From: Erinaceus europaeus
Taxonomy: Eukaryota > Chordata > Mammalia > Eulipotyphla > Erinaceidae
Length of the DNA: 64,000 nucleotides
NCBI RefSeq assembly: GCF_950295315.1
Contig: NC_080171.1
Location: 116,183,064 to 116,247,063 of the forward strand
Direction of reading: 5' to 3'
Of the stretch, positions 1 through 10,462 are shown in pieces. The notes beneath the pieces were generated by a model. It was not told where the DNA came from, made no database searches, and saw nothing but the letters and a program-made list of their open reading frames with translations. Both the position numbers and the translations under genes were made by a program. Position 1 is the stretch's first letter. Each line of letters opens with the position of its first letter.

Positions 1-68
1 TCTCCCTACTCCCCTCTTGATTTCTTTGTCTCTATCCAAATGAATAAGTAAAATATTTTTTTAAAAAA
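1..68 (+). mobile_element. SINE-A 3' end at window edge
   Basis: Only the pyrimidine body, the CTCTATCCAA box and an AATAAGTAAA tail are in the window. Confidence 0.7.
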
Positions 69-169
69 TACTGTACATTCCATCACTATAAAGAAAAGAC
101 CTGGCTCATAACACCAGTGGTTGGGCTTAACGTTCATGTTCATCTTCCCATTTCTCTGTCTTTCATTTC

Positions 170-487
170 ATTTTATTTATTTATTTGCCTCCAGGGTTAT
201 CACTGGGGCTTTGTGCCTACACTAGGAAATCCACCAATCCTGGCGGCCATCTCCTTTTCATTGTTGGTGTTGCTACTGTTATTGTTATTATTGCTGCTGG
301 ATAGGACAGAGTGAAATTGAGAGATGGGGAAGACGGGGAAGAGACAGCTAGACACCTGCAGACCTGCTTCACTGTTTGTGAAGCGACTCCCCCCACCCCC
401 TTGCAGATAGGGAGCCGGGGGCTCAAACTGGGATCCTTAAGCTGGTCCCTGCACTTTGCACCATGTGAGCTACTTGCCCAGCCCCCA
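170..487 (-). mobile_element. SINE-B2
   Basis: Full order tail to head: GCCTCCAGGGTTATCAC, GGACAGAGTGAAAT, CACCTGCAGACCTGCTTCAC, then a degraded head. Confidence 0.9.
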
Positions 488-529
488 TCCCTATTTTATT
501 TTATCTTATTTTATTAAGTATTTTATTTA

Positions 530-680
530 CTTTATTTTTGAGAGAGCTGCTGAGTGAGAAAGAGAAACACCAGAGCACTGCTCAGCTCTGGCTTATGGTG
601 TTATGGGGGGACTGAACCTGGGACTTCAGAGCCTCAGACATGAGAGTCTCTTTGTATAAACATTATGCTATGTATCTACT
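530..680 (-). mobile_element. SINE-D
   Basis: CAGAGCACTGCTCAGCTCTG followed by the degenerate antisense tRNA part ending CATTATGCTATG. Confidence 0.85.
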
Positions 681-684
681 TTAT

Positions 685-815
685 TTTTTACTAAGAAGAA
701 AAAGCAAGAGAACCAGACCATCACTTTGGGGTTTGTGATGCCAGGGGTCAAACTCAGTAGCTCCTGCTCCTCAGTTAGTGCTGTGGCTACGGAACAGCCT
801 GCCCGCTCCCCTGTG
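685..815 (-). mobile_element. Degenerate SINE-C
   Basis: GAGAACCAGACCATCACTTTG and a diverged antisense head; abuts the SINE-D upstream. Confidence 0.5.
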
Positions 816-926
816 TTCATTTCTAAATGAAGGTTTCACACATTTGTGACTGTGTGAAAATGAGTGTGAGAACTCAGATGCTCGTCTCCAGCCTTTTCTT
901 CTGAGATGTCTTATACTTTCTAGGTT

Positions 927-1178
927 TCTTTTTTTGCCTCCAGGGTTATTGCTGGGGCTTGGTGCCTGCGCTAAGAATCCACTGCTCATAGAGGCCATTT
1001 TTTTCTCATTTTTGTTGCCCTTGTTTATTGTTGTTGTCGTCATTATTGTTACACTGCTTGTGAGGCAAACAACTGTGGGTGGGGAGCCAGGGGCTCAAAC
1101 TGGAATCTTTCTGCCAGTCCTTGTGCATCACACCGTAGTATGCGCGCTTAACCCACTGTGCTACCACCCAACCCCCAT
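927..1178 (-). mobile_element. SINE-B2 with internal deletion
   Basis: Has the GCCTCCAGGGTTATTGC end and the antisense head but lacks the GGACAGAGAGAAATGG to CACCTGCAGACC middle. Confidence 0.85.
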
Positions 1179-1607
1179 TTTCTAGGTTTCTTTTTGCACC
1201 TTCTACCCTGGTGGCCCAGTCACACTTCCTGAGAACTGTTTTCCTCTCTTGCCTCTGTTCTTTTTCTGTGCTCTCGTAACTTCTAGGCAGGCTTGCTTAC
1301 CACCAGTCACCTCCCTTCTCCTCCATATTCTCCATGCTTTCAACATTCTCTTAACAATGTGATCACGTCTTTAGGAAGGGTGCCGATTATCTCTGATTTA
1401 AGGTCCCGCACACACTCTACAGCAGTAGCTTTCTACTATATTCTTCCGTGTCTCCTCCACTGATTTATTTCTCTTTGGTTAGTTATGTCCCACTCAGATC
1501 TGCATATACTTTATCTTGGGCTTGGAAAGGAGTGACATTCTGTCTGTCTGTCTGTCTCTCTCTTTCTATATATAAGCTGCCCCCTCTCGGAGTCAGTGTT
1601 TGTTTGT

Positions 1608-1890
1608 TTTTGCCTCCAGGGTTATCATTAGGGCTCAGTGTCTGCACTATGAACCCACTGCTCTGGGAGGCCATTTTTCCCATTTTGTTGCCCTTGTTCT
1701 CGTTGGTTAGTACAGAGAGAAATGGAGAGAGGAAGGGGAGAGAAGGCTAGACACCTGCAGACCTGCTTCACCTCCCATGAAGCCACCCTCCTACAGGTGA
1801 GGAGCTGGAGGCTTGAGCCAGGATCTTTAAGCTGGCCCTAGCAATTCCCACCATGTGCGCTTAACCCGCTGCGCCACTGCCTAGCCCCCA
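1608..1890 (-). mobile_element. SINE-B2
   Basis: GCCTCCAGGGTTATCATTAG through CACCTGCAGACCTGCTTCAC to CACTGCCTAGCCCCC. The 1180-1607 stretch before it shows no feature. Confidence 0.9.
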
Positions 1891-2267
1891 GTGCCATCCT
1901 CATTTTAAAGGCTCTGCTATTGCCATTCTAGCTCTGCCTCTTCCCACAGAGTTGGTAGCTTACCTCTTATTCTTGTTCTACTTGATACATTTCAGTTAGT
2001 GGGACAGGGTCTCCCAGTATATTTTTAACGGTTTCATAGAACTTTAGAGTTTGTTGATTCAAATAATATTTACAAAACACTTGTTACATAAGGAATACAG
2101 CTCCCCTGTATGTGCTTGCAGGTAAAAATTCCGTGACATGCCTTGATTTACATAAAGAACTAAAGCCTACTCCAGATCTTGACTCCACCACTAGTTCTCA
2201 CAAATCTCCTTCACTACATTAGGTGAATGCATATTCTCAGCTGCTTTGGGTACAGTAAGACCACATT

Positions 2268-2302
2268 CATTTTATTATTATTATTATTATTATTACTACT
2301 AT
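2268..2302. repeat. (ATT)n microsatellite
   Basis: About eleven ATT units directly before the L1 3' end; may derive from its tail. 1891-2267 holds nothing recognisable. Confidence 0.85.
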
Positions 2303-2324
2303 TGAGATTTTTATTTTTTATTTA

Positions 2325-3665
2325 TTTTAATTTCTTTATGAGGGAATTGTTTTACATTTGACAGTAAATATAATAGTTTGTACGTGCATAACATTTCTCA
2401 GTTTTCCACATAACAATACACCCCCCACTAGGTCCTCTGTCATCCCTTTTGGAACTGTACTCTCCTCCTCACCCACCCCAGAGTCTTTAACTTTGCTGCA
2501 ATACACCAACTCCAGTTCAGGTTCTACTTGTGTTTTCTCTTCCGATCTTGTTTTTCAACTTCTGCCTGGGGGTGAGATCATCCCATATTCATCCTTCTGT
2601 TTCTGATTTCTTTCACTTGACATGATTTCTTCAAACTCCATGCAAGATGGGCTGAAAACGGTGAAGTCATAATTTTTTTATAGCTGAGTAGTATTCCATT
2701 GTGTATATATACCACAACTTGCTCAGCCACTCATCTGTTGTTGGACACCTGGGTTGCTTCCAGGTTTTAGCTATTACATATTGTGCTGCTATGAACATAG
2801 GTAAACCAAATTTTTTTAAATGGGTGTGTTGAATGAGTGTGTTGGGTTCCTTAGTATATATCGCCAGGAGAGGAGTTGCAGCATCATAGGGTAGGTCCAT
2901 TTCTAGCCTTCCCAGAGTTCTCCAAACTGTTCTCCACAGAGGTTGGACCAATTTACGTTCCCACCAGCAGTGCAGGAGGGTTCTTTTGACCCCACAACCT
3001 CTACAGCATTTGTTGCTATTACCTTTGCTGATATATGACATTCTCACAGTAATGAAGTAGTATCTCACTGTTGTCTTTATTTGCATTTCTCTGACGATCG
3101 AAGACTTGGAGCATTTTTTTCATGTGTTTCTCAGCCTTTTGTATCTCTTCTGTGGTGACTATTCTGTCCATGTCCTCTCCCCATTTTTGGATGGGGTTAT
3201 TTGTTTTCATGTTGTTGAGTTTGGTGAGCTCTTTATATATGTTGGTTGTTAAACTCTTGTCTGATATATGGCATGTAAAGATGTCCCATTCTGTGAGGGG
3301 TCTCTTGGTTTGGGTAGTGGTTTCTTTTGCTGTGAAGAAGCTTTTTAATTTGATATAGTCCCATAGGTTTATACTTGCCTTAGTCTTCTTTGTAATTGGA
3401 TTCATTTCATTGAAGATGTCTTTAAAATTTATGCGTAAAAGAGTTCTGCCAATATTTTCTTCTAAGTATCTGATAGTTTTTGGTCTAACATCCAAGTCCT
3501 TGATCCACTTGGAATTTACTTTTGTGTTTGGTCAAATATTGTGGTTCAGTTTCATTCTTCTGCATGTTTCAACCCATTGTTTCCAACACCATTTGTTGAA
3601 GAGACTCTGCTTTCCCCATTTAATACTATGGGCACCTTTGTTAAAGATTAAATGTCCAATAAATG
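2325..3665 (-). mobile_element. L1 (LINE-1) 3' end, 5'-truncated
   Basis: On the minus strand this reads as the C-terminal part of the L1 ORF2 protein followed by its 3' UTR. Two overlapping frames (3495-3019 and 3086-2667) carry typical ORF2 motifs, with a frameshift between them: LLHCWWERKLVQPLW, LPMFIAAQYVIAKTWKQP, WLSKLWYIYTMEYYSAIKK. The 3' UTR (TTTACATTTGACAGTAAATA on +) recurs at 11165, 13510, 20693 and 59503. Not functional. Confidence 0.92.
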
Positions 3666-3872
3666 TCCAAATGTCATGCTAATAGATTTGCTTGACTCAA
3701 GGTTGCCACAAGCCTTCAGTTTGTAGGAAGCACAAATTGTATCTGTGAAGCTCTTAAAAAAATGTTATAATGAATCTACATTGTTTTCAAACTGAGAACA
3801 TGAACTTAAGGAATTTTTTCCTGAGTCTTGTCCTAAAGCTTCTCATCTACTTTTTCTTCTCTGTTCTTACAG

Positions 3873-3971
3873 GGACCACTTCCTAATACAGGTTGTCATT
3901 TCTGGCTTATGGTTTGGCAGCAAAAGACCAAAGCAGTTGTCATGCTAAACCGAGTTGTGGAGAAAGAGTCG
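3873..3971 (+). CDS. PTPN2: PTPN2 exon (fourth coding exon by human order): start of visible phosphatase domain
   Basis: Encodes 33 residues in phase 0, beginning [11 protein letters not shown] and ending NRVVEKES, after a CTGTTCTTACAG acceptor and before a GTGAGT donor. This matches the non-receptor tyrosine phosphatase TC-PTP from about human residue 88. TC-PTP removes phosphate from tyrosines of JAK1, JAK3, STATs, the insulin receptor and EGFR and so damps cytokine and growth-factor signalling. The exon carries the conserved core strand ([12 protein letters not shown]) and the start of the E-loop (VEKES) that continues in the next exon. TC-PTP and its paralogue PTPN1 are similar here; the assignment to PTPN2 rests on the whole exon set and both C-termini. 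The intron that follows runs from 3972 to 9364. Confidence 0.97.
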
Positions 3972-4042
3972 GTGAGTGTTATTTTACTATCTACAAGTTA
4001 TTGTGTTGCTTGTGATCTTAAGCTGTAAATATTTTCATTTTG

Positions 4043-4252
4043 GGGCCAGCTGGTGGCACCTGGTTAGGCACACATGCCACATTGCTCAAGGGCCTAGGTT
4101 TGAGCCCCTGGTCCCCATGTGCAGGGGGAAAGCTTCATGAGTGGTAAAGGAGTGCTACAGGTGTCTCTCTGTCTCTTTTCCTCTCTCATCACCTCTTCCC
4201 TTTCGATTTCTGGCTATCTCTATCCAAGAAATTAATAAAGATAAAAAATTAA
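4043..4252 (+). mobile_element. SINE-A
   Basis: Complete, 72 bases downstream of a PTPN2 exon, with AATTAATAAAGATAAA tail. Confidence 0.9.
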
Positions 4253-4311
4253 AAAGCTGTAAAAATATTTTTATCTTTTTTGAATACTCGTTTTATTAAT
4301 TTCTGCCTTTC

Positions 4312-4583
4312 TTTTTATTTATTTATTTTCCTTTTTGTTGCCCTTGTTGTTTAACATTGTTGTGGTTATAAATGTCGTTGTTGTTGGATAGGACAGAGAG
4401 AAATGGAGAGAGGAGGGGAAGACAGAGAGGAGGAGAGAAAGACAGACACCTGCAGACCTGCTTCACTGTTTGTGAAGCGACTCCCCTGCAGGTGGGGAGC
4501 CGGGGGCTCGAACTGGGATCCTTACGCAGGTCCTGGCGATTTGCGCCACATGCGCTTAACCCGCTGTGCCACCACCCGACTCC
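4312..4583 (-). mobile_element. SINE-B
   Basis: Complete: TTTTTGTTGCCCTTG to CACCCGACTCCCC. First of four closely spaced minus-strand SINE-B copies. Confidence 0.92.
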
Positions 4584-4679
4584 CCAATTTCTGCCTTTCT
4601 TAAAGGCTAGTTGTGGAGAGTTTCTGATTAGAAGAACTAACATACTGTTTTGTTTTTCTTTTTTTTAAATTTTTTAAAA

Positions 4680-4959
4680 TTTAGTTATTTATTCCCTTTT
4701 ATTGCCCTTGTTGTTTTATTGTTGTAGTTATTACTGTTGTTTTTATTGATGTCGTCTTTGTTGGATAGGACAGAGAGAAATGGAGAAAGGAGGGGAAGCC
4801 AGAGGGGGAGAGAAAGACAGACACCTGCAGACCTGCTTCACTGCCTGTGAAGCGACTCCTCTGCAGGTGGGGAGCCGGGGGCTCGAACCGGGATCCTTAT
4901 GCCGGTCCTTGCGCTTTGTGCCACCTGCGCTTAACCTGCTGTGCTACCGCCCGACTCCC
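4680..4959 (-). mobile_element. SINE-B
   Basis: Complete, second of the cluster; contains GGGGAAGCCAGAGGGGGAG. Confidence 0.92.
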
Positions 4960-4965
4960 TGTTTT

Positions 4966-5236
4966 TCATTTTTATTTATTTATTTTTTCTTTTGTTGCCC
5001 TTGTTGTCTTTTTATTGTTGTTGTAGTTATTATTGTTGTTATTGATATCGTCGTTGTTATATAGGACAGAGAGAAATGGAGAGACATGGGAAGATGGGGG
5101 CAGAGAAAGACAGACACCTGCAGACCTGCTTCATCACCTGTGAAGCGGAGCCGGGGGCTCAAACCGGGATCCTTACACCGGTCTTTGCGCTTTGTGCCAC
5201 GTGTGCTTAACCCGCTGCACTACCGCTGGACTCCCT
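4966..5236 (-). mobile_element. SINE-B
   Basis: Third of the cluster; lacks the GACTCCCCTGCAGGTGGG piece. Followed by (TTTG)n at 5237-5256. Confidence 0.9.
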
Positions 5237-5370
5237 GTTTGTTTGTTTGTTTGTTTCTTACCTTACATTTTCAATAACAGTTTTAAACCACTATTCTCTT
5301 AAGATGTAACTGCAGTGGACTAAATCATTACGAGTTGTGATACATCAGTCTTCAAAATCTCTAGGCTGTA

Positions 5371-5646
5371 TTTTTTTATTTATTTATTTTCCCTTTTGTT
5401 GCCCTTGTTTTTTATTATTGTTGTAGTTATTGTTGTTATTGTTACTGTTATAGGACAGAGAGAAATGGAGAGAGGAGGGGAAGACAGAGAGGGAGAGAGA
5501 AAGATAGACACCTGCAGACCTGCTTCACCGCCTGGGAAGTGACTCCTCTGCAGGTGGGGAGCCGGGGCTCCAACAAGGATCCTTATGCTGGTCTTTGCGT
5601 TTTGCACCATGTGCTCTTAACCTGCTGCACTACTGCCCGACTTCCT
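5371..5646 (-). mobile_element. SINE-B
   Basis: Fourth of the cluster; complete, ends CTGCCCGACTTCC. Confidence 0.9.
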
Positions 5647-5699
5647 CTGGGCTGTATTAGGGCCTTAATGAGTCCTGAAAATTTTGTAAAATACTAACG

Positions 5700-5895
5700 T
5701 GTGGCCAGCAAACTAGCAAACCTTGATAGTGCGCTGGCTTTGCCATTTGCAGGATCCAGATTCATGCTCCCACATGGCCCCTGCACTGGAAGGAGCTTTA
5801 GCGTTATTGTCTATTTCTCCTGTCTGTGCCTATCTGAAAAAGTCAGCTAGAGTACCTGAAGCCCTGATGACAACCAAAAAACAAATAAACAAAAA
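5700..5895 (+). mobile_element. SINE-E
   Basis: Diverged tRNA-like copy with GTGCGCTGGCTTTGCCATTT and an AACAAATAAACAAA tail; relative of the copy at 17205. Confidence 0.6.
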
Positions 5896-5904
5896 GATTC
5901 AAGT

Positions 5905-6092
5905 GACTTTTTTCCTTTTGCCTCTCCCACGCCACCCCCCTTTGTTTGTCATTGGCTACACAGAGAGATTGAGAAAGATGGGAAGACAGGAAGAAGAAAG
6001 AAAGACACCTGCAAACCAGATTCTTACACGGGTCTTTGTGCTTACGACTAGAGTGCTTGCACTTAACCAGGCGCACCACCACCCAGTCCACC
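5905..6092 (-). mobile_element. SINE-A/B-like, internally deleted
   Basis: CACAGAGAGATTGAGAAAG, GACACCTGCA and the antisense head CTTAACCAGGCGCACCACCA remain; the centre is missing. 6093-6415 holds no clear feature. Confidence 0.65.
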
Positions 6093-6415
6093 ATTATTGT
6101 TTTTATTCTGTGCCAGGAATAAACATAGAACTCCACACATACACACCACCATGAAACTTAGCTAGCGTGATCTTGATTCTAAATTTTGACAGAGACGAGA
6201 GGGAAGAAGGGACACCAAAGCCCCACTCTGTCACTCATAGAGTGCACGTAGGCATGTGCGCACACACTCCCGCTGGGAGCTGTCCACGGTGCTTCCACAT
6301 AGGGTCCTGCAGTGCATGTGGTACGTGTTCTACCTGGCAAGGCTGCACCGCCTCTCTGGCCTGAGTATTGTGATTGGCCTGCTTGTTTGTTTGTTTGTAA
6401 AATGTATTATGTGTG

Positions 6416-6560
6416 GTCCGGGAGGTGGCGCAGTGATAAAGCTTTGGTCTCTAAAGCGCATGAGGTCCGATTCTGATCCCTGACAGCACATGTGCCAGAG
6501 TGATGTCTGGTTCTTTCTCCTCCTATCTTTCTCATAAATAAGTAAAATATTTAAAAAATA
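6416..6560 (+). mobile_element. SINE-C
   Basis: GGTCCGGGAGGTGGCGCAGT head, GTGATGTCTGGTTCTTTCTC and an AAATAAGTAAAAT tail. Confidence 0.92.
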
Positions 6561-6574
6561 ATAATAATATATAA

Positions 6575-6700
6575 TTTATTATGCTAACAAAAGAGGAGCA
6601 GAGAGCCAGGGTTTCATTCTGGCAAGTGACAACGCCAAGTTCAGAATTCAGGACTTTTTTAAGGTTCCATTGCTTTATCCAGTGAGCCACTGCTATATGG
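6575..6700 (-). mobile_element. Degenerate SINE-C
   Basis: Antisense head TTGCTTTATCCAGTGAGCCAC remains. Confidence 0.55.
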
Positions 6701-6711
6701 TTGTCAGTGGT

Positions 6712-6745
6712 TTTTGTTTGTTTGTTTGTTTGTTTGTTTGTTTCT
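6712..6745. repeat. (GTTT)n microsatellite
   Basis: Eight TTTG units. Confidence 0.9.
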
Positions 6746-6792
6746 TTGGGGGAGTTGTTTTTTTAACTTAAAAAAATAAGGGTTTTAAAAAA

Positions 6793-7046
6793 TATATTTA
6801 TTCTTCCCTTTTGTTGCCCTTGTTTTCTTATTGTTGTTGTTATTGTTGTTGGATAGGACAGAGAGAAATGGAGAGAGGAGGGGAAGATAAAGGGGGAGAG
6901 GAAGACAGGCACCTGCAGACCTGCTTTACCGCCTGTGAAGTGACTCCTCTGCAGGTGGGGAGACGGGCTCGAACCGGTATCCTTATGCCGGTCCTTGCGC
7001 TTTGTGCCACCTGCACTTAACCCACTGCGCTAACGCCCGACTCCTT
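6793..7046 (-). mobile_element. SINE-B
   Basis: Complete, ends CGCCCGACTCC before a T run. Confidence 0.92.
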
Positions 7047-7239
7047 TTTTTTTTTTTTTTAATCTTTATAAATTATCACTGGCTCTTAAATTGTGAGATT
7101 CCAAGAATGTTTTTTTTCACTGAAATTTGAATTTACACAGTCTAAACACAATGCTAATTAATTCATGGTAAAATCTTTTGACTTAAGTGGTTTTAATAAA
7201 TTTATTTTATTTTTTAAATTTTTAAAAAATATTTATTCC

Positions 7240-7442
7240 CCTTTATTTACTTATTTTCCCTTTTGTTGACCTTGCTGTTTTTTATTTTGTTGTATTTATT
7301 GTTGCTATTGTTACTGATGTTGTTGTTGGATAGAACATCGAGAAATGGAGAGGGGGGAAGACGGGGAGAGAAAGACAGATACCTGTAGACCTGCTTCACC
7401 GCCTGTGAAGTGACTCCTCTGTAGGTGGGGAGCTGGGGGCTC
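7240..7442 (-). mobile_element. SINE-B without its head
   Basis: Stops at GGGGAGCTGGGGGCTC, where the next SINE-B begins, so the tRNA-like head is lost. Confidence 0.85.
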
Positions 7443-7695
7443 TACTTATTCCCTTTTGTTGCCCTTGTTTTATTGTTGTTATTGATGTCATTGTTGGATA
7501 GGACAGAGTGAAATGGAAAGGGGAGGGGAAGACAGAGGGAGAGAGAAAGATAGACACCTGCAGACCTGCTTCACTGCCTGTGAAGCGACTCTCCTGCAAG
7601 TGGGGAGCCAGGGGGCTGGAACTGGGATCCTTACATCTTGTCCTTGCGCTTTGCACCACCTGCCCTTAACCCGCTGCACTATCACCCGAATCCCT
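7443..7695 (-). mobile_element. SINE-B
   Basis: Complete copy abutting the truncated one; ends TCACCCGAATCCC. Confidence 0.9.
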
Positions 7696-7711
7696 TCCTT
7701 CCTTTCTTTTT

Positions 7712-7852
7712 TAATATTTTATTTATTTATGAGAAAGATAGGAAGAGAGAGAAAGAACCAGACATCAGGCTGGTACATATGCTGCAGGGATTGAACTCAG
7801 GACCTCCTGCTTGAGGGCTCAATTTATCCACTGCGTCACTTCCCAGACCACT
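7712..7852 (-). mobile_element. SINE-C
   Basis: ATTTATTTATGAGAAAGATA tail side, GAACCAGACATC and the head CACTTCCCAGACCAC. Confidence 0.9.
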
Positions 7853-7898
7853 TTTCTATTTTCTATTTTTCCAGATTCCTTTTCTATTTGTTGGTTTG

Positions 7899-8052
7899 TT
7901 ATACCAGAGCACTGATCAGCCCTGGTTTATAGTGGTGCAGGGGATTGAACCTGGCACTTCAAAGCCGCAGCTTGACAGTCTGTTTACATAACCATTATGC
8001 TATCTACCCCTGCCCAGAGGCATAACCATTATGCTGTCTACCCCTTGCCCCA
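7899..8052 (-). mobile_element. SINE-D with duplicated head
   Basis: The end CATAACCATTATGCT...CTACCCC occurs twice (about 7987 and 8021), a small internal tandem duplication. Confidence 0.8.
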
Positions 8053-8088
8053 GGCAAGCAAAGTTGGAAGTATTGTCAATAAAATCTT

Positions 8089-8444
8089 TTTTTTTTTTTT
8101 TTCCCCTCCTCCAGGGTTATTGCTGGGCTCGGTGCCTGCACCATGAATCCACCGCTCCTGGAGGCCATTTTTTCCCCCTTTTGTTGCCCTTGCTGTAGCT
8201 TCGTTGTGGCTATTATTATTGCCCTTGTTGACGCAATTCGTTGTTGGATAGGACAGAGAGAAATGGAGAGAGGAGGGGAAGACAGAGAAGGGGAGAGAAA
8301 GATAGACACCTGCAGACCTGCTTCACCGCCTGTGAAGCGAGTCCCCTGCAGGTGGGGAGCCGGGGGCTCGAACCGGGATCCTTACTCCGGTCCCTGCGCT
8401 TTACGCCACATGCGCTTAACCCACTGCGCCTCCGCCCGACCCCC
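8089..8444 (-). mobile_element. Young SINE-B2, left arm of inverted pair around a PTPN2 exon
   Basis: Full length with perfect 15-bp TSD TGTCAATAAAATCTT (8074-8088 and 8445-8459). Nearly identical in inverted orientation to 10463-10832; both share the rare middle segment reading ACGAATTGC on the SINE strand. Confidence 0.95.
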
Positions 8445-8552
8445 TGTCAATAAAATCTTATCCAGTCTTAGGATCTTGGGCTATCCTATTTCTTCAGATT
8501 ACTGGGTGTTTTTTTTTTTTTTTTTTAACCTAAATTTAGTAGTTGCTACTTT

Positions 8553-8690
8553 TTAGTTAAGATTGATAAGACAAAAGGAAAAGGAGAGATAGAGAAGACA
8601 CCTGTAGCACTGTTTCACTGCTCCATGTAGCTTCCCCCTTCAAATGGAGACCAGGGACTTAAACATAGCGTAAGTGTGCATAATAATTTA
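8553..8690 (-). mobile_element. SINE-A, diverged, head lost
   Basis: GACACCTGTAGCACTGTTTCAC and GGAGACCAGGGACTT remain. Confidence 0.6.
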
Positions 8691-8790
8691 GGTGTTGAGC
8701 CGTGTGCCTGAGGCTTCAAAGTCCCAGGTTCAATCCTGCACTCTACCATAAGCCAGAGCTAAACAGTACTCGGGTTAAAGATAAAATAAA
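8690..8790 (+). mobile_element. SINE-D, 5'-truncated
   Basis: GTGCCTGAGGCTTCAAAGTC and ATAAGCCAGAGCTAAACAG. Confidence 0.75.
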
Positions 8791-9030
8791 ATAGGGTGGT
8801 AGCGCAGCACAAGGACTAGCATATAGATCCTGGTTCGAGACCCTGGTTCCCCACCTGCAGGGAGTCACTTCACAGGCAGTGAAGCAGGTCTGCAGGTGTC
8901 TTTCTCTCCCCCTCTGTCTTCCCCTCCTCTTTCCATTTCTCTGTCCTATCCAACAACAGTGACATCAATAACAACAACAATAATAACCACAACAATATGG
9001 GCAACAGAAGAGAATAAATAAATAAATATT
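8791..9030 (+). mobile_element. SINE-B
   Basis: Shortened head (GGTGGTAGCGCAGCACAAGG), otherwise complete to AGAATAAATAAATA. 9031-9364 is plain intron. Confidence 0.88.
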
Positions 9031-9364
9031 TTTTTAACTCTAATAAAATAAAATACAGGTTATCTTGTGTTAAAAATGACAGGTTTTTTTTTTTGTTGTT
9101 GTTGTTGTTAAATGCACCTGTTTGTGGTTTTCTAGTATAAAAGCATGTTATAACCCTGCTTTTGTAAAGGCCATCTTACTAAAATAGCACTAATCATTAA
9201 ATATAGGATGAGGGTTCTTAGATCTGGGTACGTGGGGAAAATTGCATGTGAACTAATTAATATGCACGTAACATGTGTATATATGTGGTTTGTTTTCTTT
9301 TTACAACTTTTCATCTCATATTGTGTATAAACTAAAGTGATCATTTACATGTTCTTGAATCCAG

Positions 9365-9502
9365 GTCAAATGCGCACAGTACTGGCCAACAAAAGATGAC
9401 CGGGAGATGCTGTTTAAAGAAACAGGATTCATTGTAAAGTTCTTGTCAGAAGATGTGAAGTCTTACTACACAGTCCATCTACTGCAATTAGAAAATATCA
9501 AT
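9365..9502 (+). CDS. PTPN2: PTPN2 exon: E-loop end and following strands of the phosphatase domain
   Basis: Encodes 46 residues in phase 0, VKCAQYWPT to LLQLENIN, bordered by TTGAATCCAG and GTAAGA. It completes the E-loop and the beta strands before the WPD loop. Compared with human PTPN2 as I remember it (45 residues here), there is one extra Lys after WPT, giving WPTKDDREM; human PTPN1 has the longer form at this place. The exon is a multiple of three and open throughout, so skipping it would delete 46 residues without a frameshift and destroy the catalytic fold. It sits alone between two inverted, nearly identical SINE-B2 copies (8089-8444 and 10463-10832). Confidence 0.97.
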
Positions 9503-9774
9503 GTAAGATTTTTCAGGCCCAAGCACTGGGCTTTATGTGATGATTTTAAGAAATTCTTTGTCACTAGATTTGAAATTTAGTGTATTATATTTGGATAAGC
9601 TATAATTGATCATTATAATCATAACTGTTTCTAGATTTTATCCCTTTGTGTAGTAGCTCTCTGCAGATTCTCAGAAAACCAGGAACTAAACATGTTGACA
9701 TTCAGGTTGATATTGAGGATTGAAAATCACTTATTGAAAATCACTTGGAAATTAATAAATAGAGCAAAAGTGCT

Positions 9775-9975
9775 AGGCCAACCTGGGTCATATCCCAACT
9801 CTGTTACTTAGAAGTGTTCTTTGAATTCAGTCTCCAATCTCCCTCAGTCTTTCTTGATCTGTAAGTGGGAATTATAGTACCCTGAAATAATTTGCATATC
9901 ACTTGTGAGAGCAAATGCACATGTGTATTCAAAGTGCCTGATGCAGTAGAGACATCCAGTAGGTGCAAACTCCTA
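9775..9975 (+). mobile_element. MIR (ancient SINE)
   Basis: CCTGGGTCATATCCCAACTC, TTGATCTGTAAGTGGGAATTA and GTGCCTGATGCAGTAG follow the MIR consensus order. 9503-9774 is unremarkable intron. Confidence 0.65.
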
Positions 9976-10002
9976 CTTACTTAACTGTAATTGAGAATAG
10001 TA

Positions 10003-10142
10003 AGCTCCCCACCTGTAGGGGGAAAGCTTCACAAGTGGTGAAGCAGGTCTATGGTGTCTCTCTGTCTCTGCCTCTCTCTCTCTCCTTCCCCTCTCAATAT
10101 CTGGCTATCTCTATCAGATAAATAAAGATAATAAAAAATTAT
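10003..10142 (+). mobile_element. SINE-A without head
   Basis: Starts at CTCCCCACCTGTAGGGGG; ends AATAAAGATAATAAAAAATT. Confidence 0.85.
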
Positions 10143-10462
10143 CTGAAGAGAATAATAAGCTGTTGAAGAAAACAACTTACTGGAACATTATTAACTGAAG
10201 TGAGTTACCACACAGAAATTTGTTCTTATTGAATTAAGGGAAATGGTGAAATAAGTTCAGCATGTGACCTCAAGAGCATACTCTTCTGTGGCCTTTGTTT
10301 AAAATACAGAAAGATGATTGTGAGCCTACTTTTGTCAAGCTTGGAGTTAAGGCATGTCTTCTCACTTTTTACCACTTCTCCCTTTTTATATTTGCATTTG
10401 GAATAATGGGAAATGTGAAAAGAGAATGACTCAGAGATGGTGTTAAATAGAAACTAGGATAA

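Noticed and set aside
2667..3495. Reverse-transcriptase-like protein on the minus strand
   Set aside because: It is the 3' end of L1 ORF2 with a frameshift and no 5' part; listed as a dead mobile element, not a gene.
4312..5646. CRISPR-like or tandem array of four similar units at near-regular spacing
   Set aside because: The units are about 270-base SINE-Bs with unrelated gaps of varying length, inserted independently.
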